A DNA stretch of 16,648 bases from Clostridium sp. UBA2485 (lineage in GTDB: Bacteria > Bacillota > Clostridia > Clostridiales > Clostridiaceae): positions 5,117-21,764 of the forward strand of contig NZ_DDOV01000087.1 in assembly GCF_002341865.1 (NCBI RefSeq). The letters are read 5' to 3'. The translations under genes and the position numbers were made by a program. The notes under the pieces were generated by a model. That model saw nothing but the letters and a program-made list of their open reading frames with translations. It had not been told where the DNA came from and made no database searches. Positions 1 to 7,106 of this stretch are shown here, piece after piece; position 1 is the first letter of the stretch, and each line of letters starts with the position of its first letter.

Positions 1-5
1 AAAAA

Positions 6-207
6 ATGGGTTTTATACATGAAGGGAAGTTACGTCAGGCACTCTATCGCAATGGAAGTTGGCATGATATTGTCATTATGGGCATTTTGAAGAATGAATA
101 TCTATCTGTTATCCATTGCAAAACGAATTGTAGAACTTCATAAAGGGAAAATTGATGTATATAGCTCAAAGGAGGGAAGGAAATTTTCTGTTATTTTACC
201 AAAATAG
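6..207 (+). pseudogene. Chimeric scar: GNAT acetyltransferase tail joined to histidine-kinase tail
   Basis: Two unrelated gene ends are spliced together. In the frame starting at 6 the translation reads GFIHEGKLRQALYRNG followed by WHDIVIMGILKNEY, the typical C-terminus of a RimJ/RimL-type GNAT N-acetyltransferase; this frame runs on into unrelated residues and stops at 141-143. From about 106 the other frame reads LSIAKRIVELHKGKIDVYSS and ends with FSVILPK and TAG at 205-207, which is the G2-box region and tail of a sensor histidine kinase. The kinase glycines normally preceding LSIAKR are missing, placing the join near 100-108. Neither part can be functional. The two families are recognised by motif only; the join is seen directly. 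The GNAT portion may continue left of the window. Confidence 0.6.
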
Positions 208-227
208 AGTATAATAATATATTGGTT

Positions 228-261
228 AGAGTAATTGTTTTAGGACAATTGCTCTTTTTTT
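228..261 (+). terminator. Rho-independent terminator
   Basis: AGAGTAATTGT (228-238) pairs with ACAATTGCTCT (245-255), with one G-T wobble, over a six-base loop, and is followed by a run of seven T. It closes the transcription unit of the lost histidine kinase and insulates the ABC exporter genes. Confidence 0.9.
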
Positions 262-341
262 ATGTATAAATATATGATGAGTTTAGTTTCAGTTTCTTTT
301 TATGCGATATGATATTCCTAACTTACAGAAAGGAGAATCAT

Positions 342-2099
342 ATGATTAAATTATTTAAAAATTTAACAAAAAAAGAATGGTTATTTGTGGGAATCAGCCT
401 TGTGTTTATTATAGCACAGGTATGGTTGGACCTAAAATTACCAGATTATATGAGTGAAATTACAATCTTGGTGCAGACCGAAGGTAGCACAATGAGTGAA
501 ATCTTAACTGCGGGAGGAAAGATGTTAACATGTGCACTAGGAAGTCTTGTTGGTTCCGTCATTGTTGCTGCATTAGCCGCAAAAGTTGCTTCCAACTTCG
601 GTGCCAGACTAAGAGGACATCTATTTGATAAGGTACAGTCCTTTACGATGGAAGAAATCAATAGATTTTCTACATCCAGTTTGATTACAAGATCCACCAA
701 CGATATTACACAAGTACAAATGCTTGTTGTAATGGGTTTACAAGTTATGATTAAAGCACCTATTCTAGCAGTATGGGCAATTATGAAAATTTATGGTAAG
801 AGTTGGCAATGGACATTGACAACAGCACTTGCGGTATTGTTCCTATTAGTTGTTGTTGGTTGTTGTGTAATTTTAGCAATGCCTAAGTTTAAGAAACTTC
901 AAAAATTAACGGATGATCTAAATCGAGTAACGAGAGAGAATCTTACTGGTCTTCGGGTTGTTCGTGCATATAATGCAGAAGAATATCAAGAGCGTAAATT
1001 TGAAAAAGCAAATACAGAATTAACTGGAGCCAATTTATTTGCCAACCGTGTAATGGCTATGATGCTGCCAACTATCCAGTTAGTAATGAGTGGTTTATCC
1101 TTAGGAATTTATTGGGTAGGAGCAATTCTAATTCAAGAAGCTAGTATGATGGAGAAAATGACATTGTTTTCAGATATGATAGTTTTCTCCTCTTATGCAA
1201 TGCAAGTAGTTATGGCATTTATGATGCTAATTATGATTTTTATTATGTTACCTCGTGCTTCCGTTTCTGCGAAACGTATTCTAGAAGTATTAGATACAAA
1301 ACCAACTATCGTAGATGGACAGATTACGTCTTCAAAAACAGAATGTAAAGGTGAAGTGGAATTCAAAAATGTAAGTTTTAAGTATCCAAATGCAGAGGAA
1401 TATGTAATACGTAATGTAAGTTTCACTGCAAAAAAGGGGGAAACGGTGGCATTTATCGGTTCCACTGGATGTGGTAAAAGTACGGTAGTGAATTTAGTAC
1501 CACGTTTTTATGATGTAACAGAAGGAGAAGTTTTAGTAGACGGAATTAATGTGAAGGAATATAGCCAATACGCACTTCATAATAAAATCGGGTATGTATC
1601 CCAAAAAGCAACGTTATTTGGAGGAACTATTAAATCGAATGTTGCCTTTGGAGATAATGGTAAGGATGGATTTCTTGCCACTGATATTATAGAGGCAGTT
1701 AGTGCTGCCCAAGCAGCTGAATTTGTAGAAGCAAAAGAAGAAAGCTATGATAGCTTTGTAGCACAAGGTGGTGCTAATTTATCTGGTGGACAAAAACAAA
1801 GAGTATCCATTGCCCGAGCGATTTGTAGACGTCCAGAAATATTTATTTTTGATGATTCCTTCTCAGCGCTAGATTATAAGACAGACCGTAAATTACGTGA
1901 TGCATTAAAGCTTGAGTGCGCAGATGCTACCAAACTGGTTGTAGCACAACGTATTGGAACCGTTCGTGATGCAGACAAAATTGTAGTACTTGATGAAGGG
2001 GGAGTAGTGGGAATTGATACACATGAACAATTAATGAAAACATGTGAAGTGTATCAACAAATTGCGTACTCACAATTATCGAAGGAGGAGTTAGCATGA
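342..2099 (+). CDS. ABC exporter half-transporter, degenerate-site subunit
   Basis: A 585-residue ABC half-transporter (TM domain followed by ATPase) in the inner membrane, one half of a heterodimeric drug/lipid exporter of the BmrCD/LmrCD/TM287-288 type. ATG 342 is chosen because AAAGGAG sits 7 bases upstream; an in-frame upstream ATG at 309 has no ribosome site. Membrane segments lie near residues 13-30, 61-83, 133-150, 158-180, 240-265 and 280-308. The ATPase has Walker A GSTGCGKST (373-381), Q-loop YVSQ, a perfect LSGGQ (480-484), Walker B FIFDD with Asp505 replacing the catalytic Glu, and Gln536 replacing the switch His (AQR for AHR). These two substitutions are the known signature of the non-hydrolysing site in heterodimeric exporters. 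It overlaps the next gene by ATGA, so the pair is translationally coupled. Substrate cannot be read from sequence. Confidence 0.93.
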   Translation: MIKLFKNLTKKEWLFVGISLVFIIAQVWLDLKLPDYMSEITILVQTEGSTMSEILTAGGKMLTCALGSLVGSVIVAALAAKVASNFGARLRGHLFDKVQSFTMEEINRFSTSSLITRSTNDITQVQMLVVMGLQVMIKAPILAVWAIMKIYGKSWQWTLTTALAVLFLLVVVGCCVILAMPKFKKLQKLTDDLNRVTRENLTGLRVVRAYNAEEYQERKFEKANTELTGANLFANRVMAMMLPTIQLVMSGLSLGIYWVGAILIQEASMMEKMTLFSDMIVFSSYAMQVVMAFMMLIMIFIMLPRASVSAKRILEVLDTKPTIVDGQITSSKTECKGEVEFKNVSFKYPNAEEYVIRNVSFTAKKGETVAFIGSTGCGKSTVVNLVPRFYDVTEGEVLVDGINVKEYSQYALHNKIGYVSQKATLFGGTIKSNVAFGDNGKDGFLATDIIEAVSAAQAAEFVEAKEESYDSFVAQGGANLSGGQKQRVSIARAICRRPEIFIFDDSFSALDYKTDRKLRDALKLECADATKLVVAQRIGTVRDADKIVVLDEGGVVGIDTHEQLMKTCEVYQQIAYSQLSKEELA

Positions 2100-3937
2100 G
2101 TCATAAAGAAGAATATAAATTAGGGCAATCTAATCATAGAAAACAAATGGGACCACCAGGACCAGGTATGGGCGGCGGTGGTGAGAAAGCCAAATACTTT
2201 AAGACAACATGGGTAAAGTTACTTCAATATTGTAAAAAATATTGGTTAGTTATGGTAATTGCATTACTTTGTGCAGTTATGGGTACTGTGTTAACCTTAA
2301 TTGGTCCTGACAAATTATCAGAACTTACCGATTTGATTACAAAGGGAATTGTGACTGGAATTGATTTAGATGGTGTTGCTAGAATTGGTTGGACATTGGT
2401 TATATTTTATGGACTTAGTTTTCTGTTGTCATTAACACAAGGTATGGTGATGGCTACTATTACACAAAATGTATCTAAACAGTTACGTGGAGATATTTCT
2501 GCTAAGATTAATCGTTTGCCGATGTGGTTTTATAATAAGACAACAACAGGAGATGTGCTATCTCGTGTGACTAATGACGTAGATACCATTGGGCAGTCTC
2601 TAAATCAAAGTGTGGGGACATTAGTTTCTGCAATTACTTTATTAGTTGGATCTTTGATTATGATGTTAAAGACCAATGTAATAATGACAATTACAGCAAT
2701 TGTTGCAACTTGTATTGGATTTGTATTAATGATGCTTATAATGGGAAAATCACAAAAATACTTTGCACGTCAGCAACATCATCTAGGTGAAATCAATGGA
2801 CATATTGAAGAAATTTATGCTGGGCATACCATTGTAAAAGCTTATAATGGTGAAGCTGAAGCACGAAAGAAATTTGTTTATTTAAATAATGAACTTCGAG
2901 AAAGTACTTTTATGGGCCAATGTTTATCAGGGTTAATGATGCCCCTGATGTCATTTATTGGTAACTTAGGTTATGTTGCAGTTTGTGTAGTTGGTGCTGT
3001 TCTTGCAATGAATGAAACGATTTCCTTTGGAGTAATCGTGGCCTTTATATTATATGTAAGATATTTTACACAGCCATTAAGTCAGCTTGCGCAAGCTGCC
3101 CAGTCTTTACAATCGGCTGCAGCAGCAGGAGAGCGTGTGTTTGAATTCCTTGAAGCGGAAGAAATGGAAGATGAGTCAACAAAGACAAGAAAGCTTGAAA
3201 ATGTACAAGGTAAGGTTGATTTTAAACATGTACATTTTGGTTATGAAGGGTCAGATAAAACAATTATTAATGATTTCTCGGTTTCCACCAAGTCAGGTCA
3301 AAAGGTTGCAATTGTTGGCCCAACTGGAGCAGGGAAAACTACGATTATAAATCTTTTGATGCGTTTCAATGAAATACAAAGTGGTACAATTAAGATTGAT
3401 AATATTCCAATTCATCAGTTACGACGTGAGGATGTTCATGCACAATTTTGCATGGTGCTTCAAGATACGTGGATTTTTGAAGGAACGTTACGTGAAAATC
3501 TAGTATATTGCACAGAAAATGTTTCTGAACAAACCTTAGAAGAGGCATGTAAAGCAGTTGGGTTGCATCATTTTATACGTACGCTTCCACATGGATATGA
3601 TACGGTGTTAAATGATCAAGTGAATCTATCGGCAGGACAAAAACAACAACTTACAATAGCGAGAGCCATGATTGCAGACCGACCAATGTTAATTCTTGAT
3701 GAAGCTACAAGTTCTGTAGATACTCGTACAGAGTTAATCATTCAAAATGCCATGGACGAGTTAATGAAAGGACGTACTTCATTTATTATTGCCCATAGAC
3801 TATCAACAATTAAAAATGCGGATTTGATTCTTGTTATGAAAGATGGAGATATCATAGAGAGCGGAAGCCATAACGAATTAATGGAACAAGGCGGATTCTA
3901 TGCAGACCTATATAATAGTCAGTTCGATGCAGCATAA
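2096..3937 (+). CDS. ABC exporter half-transporter, catalytic-site subunit
   Basis: A 613-residue ABC half-transporter, partner of the upstream gene. The start overlaps the previous stop (ATGA) and has GAAGGAGGAG just upstream. The N-terminus carries a Gly/Pro-rich stretch (residues 19-29, GPPGPGMGGGG) before TM1 at about 50-68; such a leader is unusual for the TM domain but common in the clostridial YheH/BmrD-like subunits. The ATPase has Walker A GPTGAGKTT (408-416), Walker B LILDEATSSVD with catalytic Glu536, and switch His567 (AHR), all canonical. Its signature is LSAGQ (511-515) rather than LSGGQ. The combination with the upstream subunit gives one hydrolytic site (this Walker A/B/His with the partner LSGGQ) and one degenerate site, as in TM287/288. 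No regulator gene remains directly upstream of the pair. Confidence 0.93.
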   Translation: MSHKEEYKLGQSNHRKQMGPPGPGMGGGGEKAKYFKTTWVKLLQYCKKYWLVMVIALLCAVMGTVLTLIGPDKLSELTDLITKGIVTGIDLDGVARIGWTLVIFYGLSFLLSLTQGMVMATITQNVSKQLRGDISAKINRLPMWFYNKTTTGDVLSRVTNDVDTIGQSLNQSVGTLVSAITLLVGSLIMMLKTNVIMTITAIVATCIGFVLMMLIMGKSQKYFARQQHHLGEINGHIEEIYAGHTIVKAYNGEAEARKKFVYLNNELRESTFMGQCLSGLMMPLMSFIGNLGYVAVCVVGAVLAMNETISFGVIVAFILYVRYFTQPLSQLAQAAQSLQSAAAAGERVFEFLEAEEMEDESTKTRKLENVQGKVDFKHVHFGYEGSDKTIINDFSVSTKSGQKVAIVGPTGAGKTTIINLLMRFNEIQSGTIKIDNIPIHQLRREDVHAQFCMVLQDTWIFEGTLRENLVYCTENVSEQTLEEACKAVGLHHFIRTLPHGYDTVLNDQVNLSAGQKQQLTIARAMIADRPMLILDEATSSVDTRTELIIQNAMDELMKGRTSFIIAHRLSTIKNADLILVMKDGDIIESGSHNELMEQGGFYADLYNSQFDAA

Positions 3938-3940
3938 ATA

Positions 3941-3989
3941 GGAGGACCAGATTATAATGTTACAATTAAAGACGGTTGATACTATTTAG
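3941..3989 (+). pseudogene. Truncated start of a third operon gene
   Basis: A good GGAGG (3941-3945) stands 11 bases before ATG 3957, only 19 bases after the exporter stop codon, but the frame closes after ten codons (MLQLKTVDTI) at TAG 3987-3989. The sequence then becomes transposase. This looks like the first codons of a gene cut by the IS3-type insertion or a later deletion, though a chance ribosome-site-like sequence cannot be excluded. The words VDT could already belong to the transposase. Confidence 0.35.
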
Positions 3990-4180
3990 CTTCAGTTATG
4001 GATCCATATAGTAGAAAAACAATTGGTTATTCTATGTCTAAACACATTGACATTGTTCTTGCCATGCAAGTTGTAAAGAATGCCATGGAGCTTCAAAATC
4101 CAACTAAACCTTTAATACTTCATAGTGATTTAGGATGTCAATACACAAGCTCTGTCTTCAAAGGATATATATGGTATTGA
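3980..4180 (+). pseudogene. IS3-family (IS150-like) OrfB transposase fragment
   Basis: The frame from 3980 reads YYLASVMDPYSRKTIGYSMS, then LILHSDLGCQYTSSVF near 4112-4160, which is the middle of the DDE (rve) integrase core of IS3-family OrfB proteins, including the second catalytic Asp in HSD (codon 4127-4129). The first catalytic Asp, the final Glu, OrfA and both terminal inverted repeats are absent; the frame stops at 4178-4180. It is therefore a short dead relic inserted directly behind the ABC exporter operon. ATG 3998 is internal and not a real start. Confidence 0.8.
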
Positions 4181-4264
4181 AATTGATTTTGGTTCAATGA
4201 TTAAATAGTGATAAATTAGTATTAAGCAAATTTAATTTTAAAGTTTATAATAAGAGTTCATATT

Positions 4265-4306
4265 ACTCATGAAGGCTTGTAAATACAAGTCTTTCATGAG
4301 TTTTTT
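4265..4306 (+). terminator. Strong rho-independent terminator
   Basis: ACTCATGAAGGCTTGT (4265-4280) pairs with ACAAGTCTTTCATGAGT (4285-4301) with one bulged base and a four-base loop, followed by six T. It probably is the original terminator of the ABC operon, now separated from it by the IS3 relic. The stretch 4181-4264 holds no recognisable gene. Confidence 0.9.
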
Positions 4307-4416
4307 ACTTCATTAAATAGGTAGTTGAATAAAACTATAACTTATAAAAATCCCTCAAAAGTTTTCATTCTTGCAGTATCTAATTTTTATTTGGCAATAA
4401 AATTAAAATTATGATA

Positions 4417-4444
4417 TTGAATTTTAATATATTTGTTATATAAT
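4417..4444 (+). promoter_or_regulatory. SigA-type promoter of the GntR/DUF5808 operon
   Basis: TTGAAT (4417-4422) and TATAAT (4439-4444) are separated by 16 bases. The -10 lies inside the large palindrome described separately, so binding there would block polymerase. The 5' leader to the TTG start is about 55 bases. Confidence 0.65.
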
Positions 4445-4460
4445 ATATATAACAAATATA
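4428..4460. promoter_or_regulatory. 33-bp palindromic operator over the -10 box
   Basis: TATATTTGTTATATA (4428-4442) and its exact reverse complement TATATAACAAATATA (4446-4460) flank a three-base centre. Perfect 15-base arms with an embedded TATAAT strongly suggest the autoregulatory operator of the adjacent GntR protein. This assignment is inference from position; YtrA-type repressors are known to autoregulate their operons. Confidence 0.65.
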
Positions 4461-4507
4461 ACATATAGAATAAATATATATAGTTAGTATTTAAAGGTGG
4501 TGGTGAT

Positions 4508-4876
4508 TTGATTAAAATATTGTTCGATAGTGAAACTCCAATATATGTGCAATTAAAAAATGAAATTATTAAAGCAATTGCAAGAGGTGAGCTAGAAGAA
4601 GGTGAGGCTCTCCCGTCTATTAGGGACTTAAGTGTAGATATTGGAGTGAATCTTCATACTATCAATAAGGCTTATAATCTTTTGAAAGATGAGGGGTACT
4701 TATCAATAGATAGAAGAAAAGGTGCTATGGTAAATGTTAATAAGGATAAGAAGGAGGATTTTATAAATTCCATAGATGAAGAATCAGAAGTTTTTTTATG
4801 CAGGTGCATATGTAAAGGAGTCAGCAAGGAAGAAATAATTAAGTTAATTAGCGATAAATATGATGATATTAAATAG
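4508..4876 (+). CDS. GntR-family (YtrA-type) transcriptional repressor
   Basis: A 122-residue dimeric DNA-binding regulator. The winged helix-turn-helix occupies residues 8-75: IYVQLKNEIIKAIARGEL, GEALPSIRDLSVDIGVNLHT and the wing LKDEGYLSIDRRKGAMV are classical GntR matches. The C-terminal tail (76-122) is short, as in the YtrA subfamily, which lacks a large effector domain and typically sits first in an operon with membrane proteins. The start is taken as TTG 4508 behind AAAGGTGG; no ATG exists at a suitable place. It is followed after 13 bases by the membrane-protein gene, so the two form an operon behind a palindrome-covered promoter, probably autorepressed. Confidence 0.92.
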   Translation: MIKILFDSETPIYVQLKNEIIKAIARGELEEGEALPSIRDLSVDIGVNLHTINKAYNLLKDEGYLSIDRRKGAMVNVNKDKKEDFINSIDEESEVFLCRCICKGVSKEEIIKLISDKYDDIK

Positions 4877-4889
4877 GTAGGTGATTTTT

Positions 4890-6284
4890 GTGAAAGCAGA
4901 AATTTTAATGTTTTTAATTATAATGATAATAACCTATATTCCTCTTGTCTTTGTACAGAAATTTTCTCAAAGAACTGTTTTTTACGGGGTTAGAATTCCA
5001 ATAGGTTTTGAGAAAAAAGAAGACTTGATAAAAGAAGATAAAAATTATAAAAGAAATTTAAATATATGTTTTTTAATAACTGTACTTTTAAGTATATTGA
5101 TAATGATTAAAGTAAGTGAAGATTATTGGACACTTATACTTGTATCCAGCGTATTTTTATTTATATTTGAGAACAGCGTGTGCTTTTATAAGGCTAATAA
5201 AAGAGTAAAAATCATTAAAAAAAGAGAAAACTGGGAAGATTTATTAACTGACGAAAATATAGTGGTAGTGGATATAAAAGCTAAGAGCAGAAATTATGAA
5301 AAGCTAAGTAAATGGTATTTTGCTCCTCCAATTTTACTTTTTCTATTAGTGCTTTTTATGGCATTAAGAAATTGGAAAGAAGTAGAGATTATGGGATTAA
5401 TAAGTTTTCTATTTACAATAATTGTATTATTCTTTAGTTTTCTATCAATTAGTAAATCAAAGCAAAACTTAAATGGAGGAAATGTTAAAGATATAAGAGT
5501 TCAAAATATGAAATTTAGAAGGGTAATGTCAATATTTATAATTATGATTACTTATGCTATAGCCATACTTTTTACTGTAACAAATTTAGGAAATATGAAT
5601 TTAATATCAACTAAAAATGAGTTTATTATTACAACAACTATGATTATATTTATTATAATTCTAGGGCTTGCATTGAGTATATATAGCTATAAAGTGGGAC
5701 AAAGTGGAAAAAATATTTCAATAGAGAAAGATGAACAGGATAAAGATACATTAATTGTTAATAGAGAAGATGATGATAATTACATTTTTGGTATGATTTA
5801 TTATAATCCAAATGATCCAGCATTTTTTGTAGAAAAGAGAGCAGGCGTGGGTTGGACTGTAAATGTTGCACGTCCTATGGGAAAAGTAGCTATGGTTCTT
5901 ACAGCATTATTGATAATAGGTGCTATTGTGATGGCAGTTTATGCGTCCACTTCAGTGAAAGTTGATTTACAAATAAGAGAACAAGTTGTAACTATTAAAG
6001 GTATGTACTCTGAAAATATAGATAGAAAAGATATAGTGGAATTGTCCTTTGAAAAATCTATTCCTCCAATAGCTGTTAAACAAAATGGAGCAGCCATTGG
6101 AAACAAAAAGGTGGGATACTTTAGAACTAAATCAGGAGATAGGGTTAAATTATTTATAGAAGATGATAAAAATTCAGCAATTAAAATAGTTACAAGGGAA
6201 AAAATTATGTATGTCAATTATGATGATGAAAACAAAACTGAAGAATTATTTAGCAAATTAAAGAATTTACAAGAGAAAAAATAA
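4890..6284 (+). CDS. Polytopic membrane protein with DUF5808 motif and soluble C-terminal domain
   Basis: A roughly 464-residue membrane protein of unknown biochemical function. GTG 4890 is preferred because AGGTAGGTG lies 6-8 bases upstream; GTG 4881 is part of that ribosome site. About seven hydrophobic segments occupy the first 265 residues (first at 5-22). A DUF5808-type motif follows: YIFGMIYYNPNDPAFFVEKR from residue 298, then GWTVN around Trp322 and another membrane segment (about 328-348). The last 115 residues are soluble and beta-rich looking, resembling a bacterial PH-like module (prediction only). Proteins with this layout are related to SdpI/DUF1648-type immunity and signal-transduction proteins and often follow a YtrA-type GntR gene, as here. 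The operon suggests an envelope-stress or peptide-resistance role, but that is inference. Confidence 0.8.
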   Translation: MKAEILMFLIIMIITYIPLVFVQKFSQRTVFYGVRIPIGFEKKEDLIKEDKNYKRNLNICFLITVLLSILIMIKVSEDYWTLILVSSVFLFIFENSVCFYKANKRVKIIKKRENWEDLLTDENIVVVDIKAKSRNYEKLSKWYFAPPILLFLLVLFMALRNWKEVEIMGLISFLFTIIVLFFSFLSISKSKQNLNGGNVKDIRVQNMKFRRVMSIFIIMITYAIAILFTVTNLGNMNLISTKNEFIITTTMIIFIIILGLALSIYSYKVGQSGKNISIEKDEQDKDTLIVNREDDDNYIFGMIYYNPNDPAFFVEKRAGVGWTVNVARPMGKVAMVLTALLIIGAIVMAVYASTSVKVDLQIREQVVTIKGMYSENIDRKDIVELSFEKSIPPIAVKQNGAAIGNKKVGYFRTKSGDRVKLFIEDDKNSAIKIVTREKIMYVNYDDENKTEELFSKLKNLQEKK

Positions 6285-6315
6285 AATATAAAGAATAACT
6301 ATAACATTTTCTATA

Positions 6316-6346
6316 TTGACTCTCACATGATGTCAGGGTATACAGT
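6316..6346 (+). promoter_or_regulatory. MerR-type promoter/operator of trmO
   Basis: TTGACT (6316-6321) and TACAGT (6341-6346) are separated by 19 bases, the over-long spacer typical of MerR-activated promoters. The spacer and its edges (6319-6339) form a 21-base imperfect dyad centred on G6329, with arms ACTCTCACAT and ATGTCAGGGT matching at 8 of 10 positions. Such a dyad between the two boxes is the classical MerR-family binding site. Transcription would reach the trmO ribosome site after about 25-30 bases. Confidence 0.7.
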
Positions 6347-6386
6347 GGATTTATGGGAAAATAAAAATCATGTGGAGGAATGAGTT

Positions 6387-6863
6387 ATGAAAAATTTTCA
6401 AGTAAGTCCTATTGGAAAAATTAACGTCAATGAGGAGGAAATGTTTATTGAAATTAAGCCAAAGTATATTCCAGCTCTACAGGCATTAGATGGATTTAGT
6501 CATATTAATGTGATTTGGTGGTTTAGTGACTTTGATAATGAAGAGGCAAGAAATACACTTGAAGCAACACAGCCGTATAAAAAGTCTCCAGATACAATGG
6601 GTATGTTTGCTACAAGGTCACCTATTCGTCCAAATCCTATTGCACTGACTGCAGTGCAAATTATTCACATTGACTATGAGAAAGGTATCATTCAAATTCC
6701 TTATATTGATGCTAATGATGGCACACCTGTACTTGACATAAAGCCATATACACCAAGCATAGACAGAGTTGAAACTCCCGGTGTACCAGAATGGTGCAGC
6801 CATTGGCCAAAAAGTTTAGAGGAATCTGGAAGTTTTAATTGGGAAAAGGAATTTAACTTTTAG
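6387..6863 (+). CDS. trmO: TrmO/TsaA (YaeB) family tRNA N6-methyltransferase
   Basis: A 158-residue beta-barrel SAM-dependent methyltransferase of the TrmO (TsaA-like, UPF0066) family, which in E. coli N6-methylates t6A at position 37 of certain tRNAs. Family hallmarks are visible: an N-terminal VSPIGKI strand, DGFSHINVIWWF (35-46), the cofactor-site motif FATRSPIRPNPIALT (74-88), and DGTPVLDIKPYTPSID (111-126). It is shorter than E. coli TrmO (about 235) and lacks the extra C-terminal domain, as many Firmicute and archaeal members do, so the exact substrate is less sure. ATG 6387 follows GGAGG by 8 bases. It stands alone between a MerR-type promoter and a terminator. Confidence 0.85.
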   Translation: MKNFQVSPIGKINVNEEEMFIEIKPKYIPALQALDGFSHINVIWWFSDFDNEEARNTLEATQPYKKSPDTMGMFATRSPIRPNPIALTAVQIIHIDYEKGIIQIPYIDANDGTPVLDIKPYTPSIDRVETPGVPEWCSHWPKSLEESGSFNWEKEFNF

Positions 6864-6873
6864 TTTTATATGT

Positions 6874-6911
6874 AGGTCGATAGAGGAATTATAAACTATC
6901 GACCTTTTTTT
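6874..6911 (+). terminator. Rho-independent terminator of trmO
   Basis: AGGTCGATAG (6874-6883) pairs perfectly with CTATCGACCT (6896-6905) over a 12-base loop, followed by T7. It separates trmO from the MerR gene. Confidence 0.9.
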
Positions 6912-7023
6912 GTCATATCAAGGTATAAAATTTAGAGATTAAAGAGGGAACTAGTAAAAATCAATAAATATAAAAATTGCTTTATTTATTATGTTGTTTA
7001 ATAATATTGAGATATGTATTGCA

Positions 7024-7044
7024 TCATGACTTGTCCTGTCATGA
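7024..7044. promoter_or_regulatory. Palindrome upstream of the MerR gene promoter
   Basis: TCATGAC (7024-7030) and GTCATGA (7038-7044) are exact inverted arms separated by 7 bases, ending about 10 bases before the -35 of the MerR gene. It could be a regulator site or a small hairpin; no T-run follows. Which protein binds is unknown. Confidence 0.4.
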
Positions 7045-7054
7045 ATAAAGTATG

Positions 7055-7083
7055 TTGAAGTTTAATAGAACAAGCACTATAAT
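7055..7083 (+). promoter_or_regulatory. Promoter of the MerR-family gene
   Basis: TTGAAG (7055-7060), 17-base spacer, TATAAT (7078-7083). The standard 17-base spacer contains no dyad, so this promoter is probably an ordinary sigma-A promoter, unlike the 19-base one at trmO. Confidence 0.65.
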
Positions 7084-7106
7084 ATCTCGATATAGGGGTG
7101 ATAGTA

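Noticed and set aside
309..341. Upstream in-frame ATG for the first ABC gene
   Set aside because: No ribosome binding site; AAAGGAG is placed for ATG 342, and the extra residues are not family-like.
446..1465. Long open minus-strand frames inside the first ABC gene
   Set aside because: They are antisense to a strongly conserved ABC transporter, have no ribosome sites and no protein-family motifs.
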